A stretch of DNA of 5,373 nucleotides. Source: Kiritimatiellia bacterium (GTDB taxonomy: Bacteria > Verrucomicrobiota > Kiritimatiellia > RFP12 > UBA1067). The stretch is taken from positions 1 to 5,373 of the forward strand of contig JAGBFY010000262.1 of assembly GCA_017936245.1 (NCBI GenBank), read 5' to 3'. Position numbers and translations under genes: made by a program. The notes beneath the pieces were generated by a model, which was given only the letters and a program-made list of their open reading frames with translations, was not told the DNA's origin and did not search any database. How positions within the stretch are numbered: the first letter of the stretch is position 1; each line of letters begins with the position of its first letter. Shown one piece after another: positions 1-5,373 of this stretch.

Positions 1-148
1 GGCATCGCCGAAGATCCAGCCGAAAGAGCGACGGCTGAAGCCAGACAACCCAGCCAATACCGGGTTCCCCGCCACCTCACAAGCTCTCTCGACGACCGTC
101 ATTTACCCACCTACGCACCCACACTTATGCACGAAGCCTCCTTTTTGT
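1..148. other. Left-edge region without a confidently assigned gene
   Basis: I cannot assign a gene here. Three frames stay open to the left edge. On the + strand, the frame of the downstream secreted protein has no stop back to position 2, and frame 1 is open from position 1 to a TGA at 241-243. On the - strand, an ATG at 102-100 begins a 34-codon frame that runs off the left edge; it is preceded immediately by an in-frame TAA and by an AGGTGG-like purine stretch 4 nt upstream. Its residues begin MTVVERACEVAG and its third codon positions are mostly G or C, which suits a real divergent gene start. I recognise no family in so short a fragment. The region is GC-rich, so open frames by chance are common. 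No clear promoter for the rightward gene is visible. Confidence 0.35.
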
Positions 149-2569
149 TTGTTGGTGTGCATGGTCGTGCATGCCTCTTTTGCAACTGTAACCTACACAA
201 ACTGGTATCCAAATCCGGCAAAGAATACAGGGGCCAAAACTGATGGAATTGCAGCCTTGAGAGACCTCTCCTATTGGATGGCGAATGGTCAGGTTGGATC
301 GGGAACGGTAGGACCTTGCGACAGGCTTATAATAGATCGTGCACGCGATGGCAACAATCCCCAAAGACTGAGATTCAGTTTTAATGACGAATTTAAGGGC
401 GACAAACTTCAGATAGGTTCGGAGTCTGTTGGGATAACTGTGGTGCACGACAGCGGTATGATCAAATTTGCAGAGGAAAGTGAAGGACTGGTTCTTTGGA
501 GCGGAAATTGGTGGTTTAATGATACGAATAAAACATTTGAGATTGCGGGTCCGGTCACGGTTTTGGCTGAAGATCCTGAGAAACCTTTTGTGTTCCATGT
601 CGGGCAGCGTCATTATTTATATAGCACCGGTAAAATTACGGGATCTCTTGATGGGTCAGAGGATGCCTGCATTCTGTTTGGCCCGTGGGGTGGTAAAAAT
701 GTAGGTGAGGGTAAAGCGATTGTGTGCGCCAAGAACTCGACATTTGAACTGCATGACATTTCAGGATATGCCGGCACGATAACGATTGATTCCGATTATG
801 AGAATGTCGGTACGGACTTCGGACCGCGCGTCAAGTTCGATTCGGCGGAAAGCTCCGCCAAAATACATGTATGCAACGGCGGCTCAATATCGACACTCGC
901 CTTCGACGACAAGGTTACCGTAGGCAGTCTTACGTTTGATGCCGGTACTCGCATATATATTGATCAAGGAAAAGAAGACATCGATGGTTCGCTTGGGCAT
1001 TTCCACGCCACCGAAAGTCTGTCTATCAATGGTAAGGTTGAAATCTGCTACAAGCCTATCATACGTGGCGCACGGCTGTATCGCATACCGATTCTTTCAG
1101 GTCCAGCCACTTCGACCTTCACGGTTGATGACTTTGAAGTCACGTTCATTGCGGAGAAATACAACCTTGACCTTCATCTTGAGGTTGCCAGTGACCCGGA
1201 GACCGGAGTTCGTACGCTATATGTGGTGACTCATGGGTTTATCTATCAGACGGATATCTACCGTAACGAAGGTGAACGTGACGGCGGGGATGGAACTCCT
1301 TCCTCATTGACGAATTCGGCGGCCTGGTGGGGTGGCTACATTCCTCATGAGACAAATAGCGCCGCCATATACCGTACGGCAAGGTCGTTGAGGACCCTTT
1401 TTACTCCTCAGGAGGATTACGTCTTCCCGTGTGCAATCTTCTATCTGAATGGCGGCACTCTTATTGTACAGACCAAATCCTTTCAGGTGCCGGAGCTATA
1501 TATCAGTTCCGGAATGATAGGCACAGGACAGGATTATGTGAGTGCGAGTAGAACTATTCGGGTGTCGGCATCGAAGATACACTTTATGAACGCTGGTTCT
1601 TCGACCGATTTACGCACCTATAGCAGTGACACTCTGATTCTTGAAGGTGAAGTGGATGGACCTGGAGATATCAATTTAGTAGGATGGGGGCGCACAGGTT
1701 CACCTAAGTGCAATTACATGCTTGACGGATTGAACACAAACTATACCGGATCCATCGCTCTGTCCACAGCAGAGGTAAGGGCGGAATACCATGACCTTAT
1801 TACTAAGTTCCCTACGCTGTATGTGAAGGATGGGCGCAACCTTGGCGGCAAAAAGGATGAGTTTGATCCCCGTGCGCTCACATTGAAAACGCTTGGCCGG
1901 CTTTCGGTGAACGACAGCTCTAAAGTTGTACTGGAGAAAGGGCTAAACCGAGGAGTGTACATCTATGGTTGCGGACGTTTTCACGTAACGGGGAAAGATG
2001 TGCTTGATGTGCAATGGCCGATTCTGATAAGCGGCAGGATGAGAAAGGAAGGGGACGGCACACTTGTTCTCGAAGGAGGCATGAAGCACGAGTTGGATGA
2101 TGGCGGCGAACTGTCCGATATTCCCAGGGCGGGATCAAACATCTTTGAGGTTGTGGAAGGCAAGGTGAAGGTTGCGCATGCGGATGCGTTGTCGGGACTG
2201 GAGACGTCTTTTGCCGCCGGAACGTCAGTTGAGCTTGTGTTTGACTCCGCGAATGCCGATCTCGTGAAGTACGGTATCCGGAATGTGACGGTTGATGTGC
2301 CGTTCTCTCTGGACGCGTCGTTCGGCGGCAAACTGCCGTTCTCGGTCGATGCGTCGTCTGCTTTGCCGCCTGAGCCTGGAACCGTTGTGACCAACGGACT
2401 CATTACGGTCAAGAACTCCGCTGCGGAATCAGTGAGAAGCATGCTTCAGGTGAAGCGCCCATGGAAGAACATATCGTCAAAACTGATCGAGCTCGGCGAT
2501 GCGGAGACCGGCACGACGACATTTGCCCTTGAGTCGAAGTTCATCGGTACGGTCATATCGGTACGGTGA
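149..2569 (+). CDS. Secreted modular beta-strand (autotransporter-passenger-like) protein
   Basis: This is probably an exported surface or extracellular protein; no enzymatic role is visible. The N-terminus carries a hydrophobic stretch ending HASFA just before TVTYTNWY, a typical signal-peptidase I site, but the TTG used here leaves only 12 residues before the cut and no positive n-region, so the true start is doubtful (see findings). The mature part is rich in G, S, T, D, N and short beta strands. Two similar modules can be made out: about residues 35-105 (W43, P56, D58, then F-x-G-D-x-L-x-I-G at 82-90) and 383-440 (W393-W394, P399, Y408-R409, then LNGGTL at 433-438). Residues 521-540 (LNTNYTGSIALS) and 630-683 (EGDGTLVLEGG, then VVEGKVKV and ALSG) resemble the autotransporter-associated beta-strand repeat (PATR, TIGR02601/PF12951). 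There is no C-terminal beta-barrel, LPxTG or obvious sorting helix; the protein ends GTVISVR. Similar barrel-less proteins are, to my knowledge, frequent in PVC bacteria. The family is fairly secure; function and anchoring are unknown. Confidence 0.75.
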   Translation: MLVCMVVHASFATVTYTNWYPNPAKNTGAKTDGIAALRDLSYWMANGQVGSGTVGPCDRLIIDRARDGNNPQRLRFSFNDEFKGDKLQIGSESVGITVVHDSGMIKFAEESEGLVLWSGNWWFNDTNKTFEIAGPVTVLAEDPEKPFVFHVGQRHYLYSTGKITGSLDGSEDACILFGPWGGKNVGEGKAIVCAKNSTFELHDISGYAGTITIDSDYENVGTDFGPRVKFDSAESSAKIHVCNGGSISTLAFDDKVTVGSLTFDAGTRIYIDQGKEDIDGSLGHFHATESLSINGKVEICYKPIIRGARLYRIPILSGPATSTFTVDDFEVTFIAEKYNLDLHLEVASDPETGVRTLYVVTHGFIYQTDIYRNEGERDGGDGTPSSLTNSAAWWGGYIPHETNSAAIYRTARSLRTLFTPQEDYVFPCAIFYLNGGTLIVQTKSFQVPELYISSGMIGTGQDYVSASRTIRVSASKIHFMNAGSSTDLRTYSSDTLILEGEVDGPGDINLVGWGRTGSPKCNYMLDGLNTNYTGSIALSTAEVRAEYHDLITKFPTLYVKDGRNLGGKKDEFDPRALTLKTLGRLSVNDSSKVVLEKGLNRGVYIYGCGRFHVTGKDVLDVQWPILISGRMRKEGDGTLVLEGGMKHELDDGGELSDIPRAGSNIFEVVEGKVKVAHADALSGLETSFAAGTSVELVFDSANADLVKYGIRNVTVDVPFSLDASFGGKLPFSVDASSALPPEPGTVVTNGLITVKNSAAESVRSMLQVKRPWKNISSKLIELGDAETGTTTFALESKFIGTVISVR
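2543..2567 (+). repeat. 11-bp direct repeat with 14-bp period at the 3' end of the secreted-protein gene
   Basis: ATCGGTACGGT occurs at 2543-2553 and again at 2557-2567, separated by three bases (CAT). The period of 14 is not a multiple of three, so the second copy is read in another frame and its last T supplies the first base of the gene's TGA stop at 2567-2569. The layout is what a 14-bp slippage duplication would leave, although chance cannot be excluded. Confidence 0.8.
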
Positions 2570-2656
2570 CAGGCCGGGTTGGCGAGCGCATAAGTGTTGT
2601 ATAAAACAAGAGGATTTGGATTTGGTTGGGGACAGTCGTTTTAGAAGGACAAAACT

Positions 2657-2671
2657 ATGAAGAGTATATAG
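2657..2671 (+). other. Four-codon minigene with a good ribosome binding site
   Basis: An ATG at 2657 follows AGAAGGA (2643-2649) with 7-nt spacing, but the frame reads only M-K-S-I before TAG at 2669-2671. A second ATG in the same frame follows immediately at 2672 and opens 35 codons to a TGA at 2777-2779. It may be a leader minigene, the remnant of a lost gene, or chance. No function can be assigned. Confidence 0.25.
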
Positions 2672-2755
2672 ATGCGTCGTGTCCAATTAAGTTTAGGAAA
2701 CAATCGCAAGCCATTCCTGCATTTGCTTCTGGACAGGGCGGAGCATATAGATGCG
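2663..2755 (+). repeat. Intergenic direct repeat, two 14-bp copies 79 bp apart
   Basis: AGTATATAGATGCG at 2663-2676 and AGCATATAGATGCG at 2742-2755 match at 13 of 14 positions. The offset of 79 bp is not a multiple of three, so they are not repeated codons of one frame. Each copy is followed shortly by a TGTC element (2680-2683 and 2764-2767), so the duplicated unit may be a little longer and diverged. It lies between the secreted-protein gene and the oxidoreductase gene. Confidence 0.7.
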
Positions 2756-2774
2756 GTTTTTTCTGTCTTTTTTT
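2732..2774 (+). terminator. Candidate intrinsic terminator or attenuator
   Basis: GACAG at 2732-2736 can pair with CTGTC at 2763-2767, enclosing a smaller GCAT-ATAG-ATGC hairpin at 2743-2754, and a run of seven T follows directly at 2768-2774. A second T run (2757-2762) sits just before the outer 3' arm. The stems are short, with unpaired stretches between them, so this is weaker than a textbook terminator. It is well placed to end transcription of the secreted-protein gene before the oxidoreductase unit. Confidence 0.4.
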
Positions 2775-2775
2775 C

Positions 2776-2804
2776 TTGAATCCAATGCCGCTATTTGATA
2801 AACT
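2776..2804 (+). promoter_or_regulatory. Candidate sigma70-type promoter of the oxidoreductase unit
   Basis: TTGAAT (2776-2781) and TAAACT (2799-2804) are spaced by 17 bp, the optimum for sigma70-type promoters, each matching the consensus at 4 of 6 positions. Initiation would fall near 2811, about 13 nt before the GGAGG ribosome binding site core, giving a short leader. It starts right after the T tract of the candidate terminator. Two 4/6 matches are modest evidence in AT-rich DNA. Confidence 0.35.
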
Positions 2805-2820
2805 GCAAGGCAATTGGAGA

Positions 2821-2829
2821 AAAGGAGGT
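2821..2829 (+). promoter_or_regulatory. Strong Shine-Dalgarno sequence deciding the oxidoreductase start
   Basis: AAAGGAGGT, with its GGAGG core at 2824-2828, lies 8 nt before the ATG at 2837. This fixes the start there and rules against the in-frame TTG at 2795, which would add 14 residues upstream of the Rossmann strand. Confidence 0.9.
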
Positions 2830-2836
2830 AAAAAGT

Positions 2837-4066
2837 ATGGCAGAAAAGAAAATTTACAAAATCGGCATGATTGGCGGCAGTATGAAGTCTTTTATGGGCA
2901 ATATACATCGTCAGGCTATTGAAAAGGCCGGCAATTTGAAAATTGTCGGAGGCTCATTCGGTACGTCAAAACAGGCCTCCTACGACTTCATAAAGCCATT
3001 GAAGCTTAATGTCGACGATCTTTTCCCGTCCTACCGCGATTTCCTTCGCCGGGAAAAGACTCGTAAAGGCGACAACAAGCTTCTTTTCGTGTCGGCCGTG
3101 TTGCCGAACACAATGCATTACCCGATCGCCATGACGGCGATGGATTCTGGCGTTCCAATTCTTGGAGAGAAGCCTTTCACGTCCAATCTTGATGAAGCGG
3201 CAAACCTTGTGCGCAAGCAGAAGGCCACGAAGGTTCCGTACAGGATTGCGATGGTGTATCCGGCGTATTCGCAGCTTGTACATGCCAGAAACCTTCTTGC
3301 TAAAGGTGAAATTGGCACAATTCGCAGATTTTACATATCTATGCAGTCTGGCTGGATGGCTCGCCGCGTTGAGAACCAGGGCAATACGCAGGCCTTGTGG
3401 CGCGTGGATGGAAAGCGCAACGGTGTCGGCGGCGTTTTGAACGATTGCGGCTGTCACTGTCAATTTGTGCTTGAATGGCTCACCGGTTTCGAGATTTCGG
3501 AGGTCTGCGTAGGGGCCAATATTTGTGTTCCTGGGCGTTTGATTCCGGATGATGCAACGGTTCTGGTGCGCACCAAGCAGGGAATCGGCGGCACGTTCAT
3601 GATGTCCCAGATCGCGACAGGCCGCAACGATGGTCTTTCAATTGAGATCACCGGCGACAAGGGTACGCTTCTCTGGAAGCAGTGTGAACCTCAGATTCTT
3701 GCGATTGTCGGAAACGATGGAAAGCGTAAGGAGTACAAGGATACAACCGCATCGGGCGAAACTGCAGTCGCGGAAACCCCGTATGGTGCAAACGCCGCCT
3801 ATGTTGAGGCTCTTACCCGCGTGTATGAGGATTTTGTCGAATCCCTTACGGGGAAGATGAAGAAGTCCCGTTCAAAGTCTGACCGCATCCTTGGCATGAC
3901 CGTAGAGGAGGGGTTGCGTTCCGTGGCGGTGACTACGGCGATGGAGAAGTCCATACAGTTCATTCCGCCGGATGCGCCTCCCGCGATCAAGTGGCAGCCG
4001 GTCGTGATGCCGCAACTTGAATTTCCGAAAATGACCAGTCTCACAAAATCTTGGTTTGACAAATAG
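2837..4066 (+). CDS. Gfo/Idh/MocA family NAD(P)-dependent oxidoreductase
   Basis: This is a predicted cytoplasmic dehydrogenase of 409 residues acting on a sugar, cyclitol or derivative with NAD(P); the substrate cannot be read from the sequence. The N-terminal Rossmann domain opens with KIGMIGGS (8-15) and a variant glycine-rich loop GGSMKSFMGNIHR (13-25). AVLPNTMHYPIA (87-98) matches the family's TPN..H segment. The EKP motif at 111-113 carries the usual catalytic lysine (K112). The C-terminal alpha/beta domain has LWRVD (187-191) and the D-x-G-x-H motif (D203, G205, H207). GRLIPDDATVLVR, SQIATGRN and GDKGTLLW match a common long subfamily also met in PVC genomes. The start is set by GGAGG 8 nt before ATG 2837. 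No signal peptide is visible. It is the first gene of a tight cluster, with 7 bp to the next start. Family assignment is secure, substrate unknown. Confidence 0.93.
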   Translation: MAEKKIYKIGMIGGSMKSFMGNIHRQAIEKAGNLKIVGGSFGTSKQASYDFIKPLKLNVDDLFPSYRDFLRREKTRKGDNKLLFVSAVLPNTMHYPIAMTAMDSGVPILGEKPFTSNLDEAANLVRKQKATKVPYRIAMVYPAYSQLVHARNLLAKGEIGTIRRFYISMQSGWMARRVENQGNTQALWRVDGKRNGVGGVLNDCGCHCQFVLEWLTGFEISEVCVGANICVPGRLIPDDATVLVRTKQGIGGTFMMSQIATGRNDGLSIEITGDKGTLLWKQCEPQILAIVGNDGKRKEYKDTTASGETAVAETPYGANAAYVEALTRVYEDFVESLTGKMKKSRSKSDRILGMTVEEGLRSVAVTTAMEKSIQFIPPDAPPAIKWQPVVMPQLEFPKMTSLTKSWFDK

Positions 4067-4073
4067 TATTGAC

Positions 4074-5252
4074 ATGAAACCTTTCAAGACAGTTCTTTTT
4101 CTTGGTGACGGAATGGCCGACGAGCCTATCACCGAGCTTGGTGGGAAGACCCCGCTTGAGGCCGCCAAAACCCCGTGGATGGACAAGATCGCCAAGGATG
4201 GCCGCAGCGGCACGTTCCTTACTCTTCCGGAAGGATTCCCCACTTCGTCTGACGTGGCGAACATGTCCGTCATGGGCGGCGACCTTGCGACGGAGCTTTG
4301 CGGACGTGGTCCGCTCGAGGCGGCGTCGATGGGCATTGAACTCGGTCCGGACGATGTTGCCTTCCGCATGAATCTCGTCTCTGTTAACGATGACGGTACG
4401 CTGAAGGACTTCTCGGCCGGACATATCGGCGAGGCGGCCCAGAATGAGGCTATCGACCTTCTGAACGAAAAGCTCGGGTCGGACAAGATCAGGTTCTACG
4501 CAGGCGTCTCCTACCGCAACATCGTTGTGCTTTCCGGTGCGGAGTTTTCCGCCGCCGTAGCTTACGACAAGCCGGACGACAACCAAGGCAATCCCGTGAG
4601 CGAACATCTTCCGCGCGCGAAGTCTCCGGAAGGGGAATTCACGGCAGCGACGCTCCGTGACATAATCGCGAAGGCCTCGGAGGTGCTCAAGGGGTGTCAG
4701 GCTAACGGCGTTTGGCCGTGGAGCGGAGGCAAGGCCGGCGCGGTCCATTCCATCTCAGAGCTGTACGGCATCAAGGGCGCAGTGGTGAGCGCTGTGGACG
4801 TCATAAACGGTCTTGGCCGTGTGATGGGGTTGGATGTCATTAAGGTGCCAGGGGCTACCGGATATATCGACACCAACTACGAAGGTAAGGCCGATGCTGC
4901 AATCAAGGCCATCGAAGATGGATATGATTTCGTTTACGTGCACATCGAATCTACGGACGAGGTGTCGCACGAGCAGCGTCTGGATCTCAAGCTCAAGGCG
5001 ATAGAGGATTTCGACAGCCGCCTGATTGGACGCGTCATGTCGAAGTTCGGCGACAAGGTGGCGTATTGCGTGTTGCCTGACCATCCCGTTCCGCTCAGGA
5101 TCGGCAAGCACACTCGCACTCCTGTTCCTGTCGCTGTTTGCCAGCCTGGCAATGATGCGGACGAAGTTGAAAACTACAGTGAGACGACTGCCCTCAACGG
5201 TTCGCTCGGCGCCCTCAAGGGTGGCGAGCTGATGGACCTTCTGCTCAAGTGA
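4074..5252 (+). CDS. ApgM-family cofactor-independent phosphoglycerate mutase / proposed homoserine kinase
   Basis: This 392-residue metalloenzyme belongs to the alkaline-phosphatase superfamily, ApgM branch (COG3635). Members either interconvert 3- and 2-phosphoglycerate or, in the TIGR02535 subgroup, are proposed to phosphorylate homoserine for threonine synthesis. GDGMAD (11-16) opens the fold, and GGKTPLEAAKTPWMD and SDVANMS follow. By analogy with the classical iPGM, the metal and catalytic set is complete: D12, S59 (phospho-serine), D295 and H299 (in TDEVSH), D336 and H337 (PDH), H346. ANGVWPW (210-216), GAVVSAVDVINGLG and PGATGYIDTNYEGK (259-272) look closer to TIGR02535 than to archaeal ApgM. 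A stretch usually found before ANGVW, with an HPVN..R motif, appears absent (see findings). I chose ATG 4074 because GDGMAD then falls at the usual place; an upstream TTG at 4056 would overlap the preceding gene. No clear Shine-Dalgarno is visible, so translation may be coupled to the oxidoreductase. Family secure, reaction undecided. Confidence 0.9.
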   Translation: MKPFKTVLFLGDGMADEPITELGGKTPLEAAKTPWMDKIAKDGRSGTFLTLPEGFPTSSDVANMSVMGGDLATELCGRGPLEAASMGIELGPDDVAFRMNLVSVNDDGTLKDFSAGHIGEAAQNEAIDLLNEKLGSDKIRFYAGVSYRNIVVLSGAEFSAAVAYDKPDDNQGNPVSEHLPRAKSPEGEFTAATLRDIIAKASEVLKGCQANGVWPWSGGKAGAVHSISELYGIKGAVVSAVDVINGLGRVMGLDVIKVPGATGYIDTNYEGKADAAIKAIEDGYDFVYVHIESTDEVSHEQRLDLKLKAIEDFDSRLIGRVMSKFGDKVAYCVLPDHPVPLRIGKHTRTPVPVAVCQPGNDADEVENYSETTALNGSLGALKGGELMDLLLK

Positions 5253-5373
5253 ACTGGATCGACCGACATGCATACGACTGGGGGAGCGCGTTTGCACGTG
5301 CTCTCTATCCGCTTTTCCCCAAGCGGCGCCGCATTGCGGTCGACAATGTCCTGAAAGCCGGCATAACTGATGA
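5249..5373 (+). CDS. Probable LpxL/HtrB-type lipid A acyltransferase, N-terminal fragment cut by the window end
   Basis: A GTG at 5249 overlaps the upstream TGA (GTGA, 5249-5252), a typical coupled start, and the frame stays open for 41 codons to the window edge. The fragment begins MNWIDRHAYDWG, and LYPLFPKRRRIAVDNVLKAG (19-38) resembles the LP..RR.iA..NL..aF signature near the N-terminus of lysophospholipid acyltransferases that add secondary acyl chains to lipid A (PF03279) at the inner membrane. The HxxxxD catalytic motif would lie beyond the window, so it cannot be checked. The piece before the RRR motif is shorter than in E. coli LpxL. The 4-bp overlap suggests co-translation with the ApgM-like gene. 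An ATG at 5268 is out of frame. The reading frame is well supported, the family moderately. Confidence 0.6.
   Translation, partial: MNWIDRHAYDWGSAFARALYPLFPKRRRIAVDNVLKAGITD

Noticed and set aside
125..613. 162-residue - strand frame opposite the 5' part of the secreted-protein gene
   Set aside because: It is antisense to a long frame with a signal peptide and continuous beta-rich sequence, and it shows no family motif.
2579..2605. TTGGCG (2579-2584) and TATAAA (2600-2605) as a promoter just after the secreted-protein gene
   Set aside because: The spacer is only 15 bp and it lies before the candidate terminator; the pair at 2776-2804 fits better. It remains a weak possibility for the minigene.
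2672..2779. 35-codon frame starting MRRVQLSLGNNRKPF after the minigene stop
   Set aside because: It is short, has no ribosome binding site of its own, ends in a low-complexity T-rich stretch (AVFSVFFS) and resembles no family I know.
2626..2922. 98-residue + strand frame across the intergenic region into the oxidoreductase gene
   Set aside because: It starts at TTG, has no ribosome binding site, and overlaps the well-supported oxidoreductase start in another frame.
3872..4486. 204-residue - strand frame spanning the oxidoreductase/ApgM junction
   Set aside because: It lies opposite two genes with intact catalytic motifs; its Ser/Pro/Arg-rich composition is typical of a reverse shadow frame.
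4041..4748. 235-residue - strand frame opposite the ApgM-like gene
   Set aside because: It is antisense to a clearly conserved enzyme, its residues are Arg/His/Val-rich as in shadow frames, and no motif is visible.
1..5373. tRNA or rRNA genes, CRISPR arrays, insertion sequences, defence or toxin-antitoxin genes
   Set aside because: I saw no cloverleaf-like sequence, regularly spaced repeats, transposase motifs, terminal inverted repeats or defence-type domains on either strand.

Overview
The window reads as a piece of a Gram-negative bacterial chromosome, most likely from the PVC group (Kiritimatiellota, Lentisphaerota or Verrucomicrobiota, possibly gut-derived). This placement is inferred from three gene types: a large secreted beta-strand protein with autotransporter-type repeats but no visible barrel, a Gfo/Idh/MocA oxidoreductase, and an apparent LpxL-type lipid A acyltransferase. 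There is no rRNA or housekeeping marker to confirm it. All confident genes are on the + strand.

Layout. Positions 1-148 hold no confidently assigned gene, although several frames are open to the left edge. Positions 149-2569 encode a secreted, modular beta-solenoid-like surface protein of about 806 residues. Its 5' end has no convincing start codon, and its 3' end lies in an out-of-frame 14-bp-period direct repeat; both ends deserve a check. Positions 2570-2836 are a structured intergenic region with a 13/14-bp direct repeat, nested inverted repeats ending in a T tract (possible terminator or attenuator), a candidate sigma70-type promoter and a strong Shine-Dalgarno sequence. Then comes a tight three-gene cluster: a Gfo/Idh/MocA oxidoreductase (2837-4066), an ApgM-family phosphoglycerate mutase or proposed homoserine kinase (4074-5252, 7-bp gap), and the start of a probable lipid A acyltransferase (5249 to the window end, 4-bp GTGA overlap).

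How the genes relate. The last three genes are spaced like one transcription unit, starting from the promoter and ribosome binding site around 2776-2828. Their functions (sugar or cyclitol oxidoreduction, glycolytic or threonine-pathway phosphate chemistry, outer-membrane lipid acylation) do not form one obvious pathway, so the cluster looks like ordinary metabolic and envelope genes. The secreted protein upstream is probably a separate transcription unit.

I see no defence system, mobile element, CRISPR array or RNA gene. The most informative oddities are the apparent disruption at both ends of the secreted-protein gene, the mutually exclusive stem arrangement before the oxidoreductase, and the apparent loss of a conserved family motif in the ApgM-like protein.
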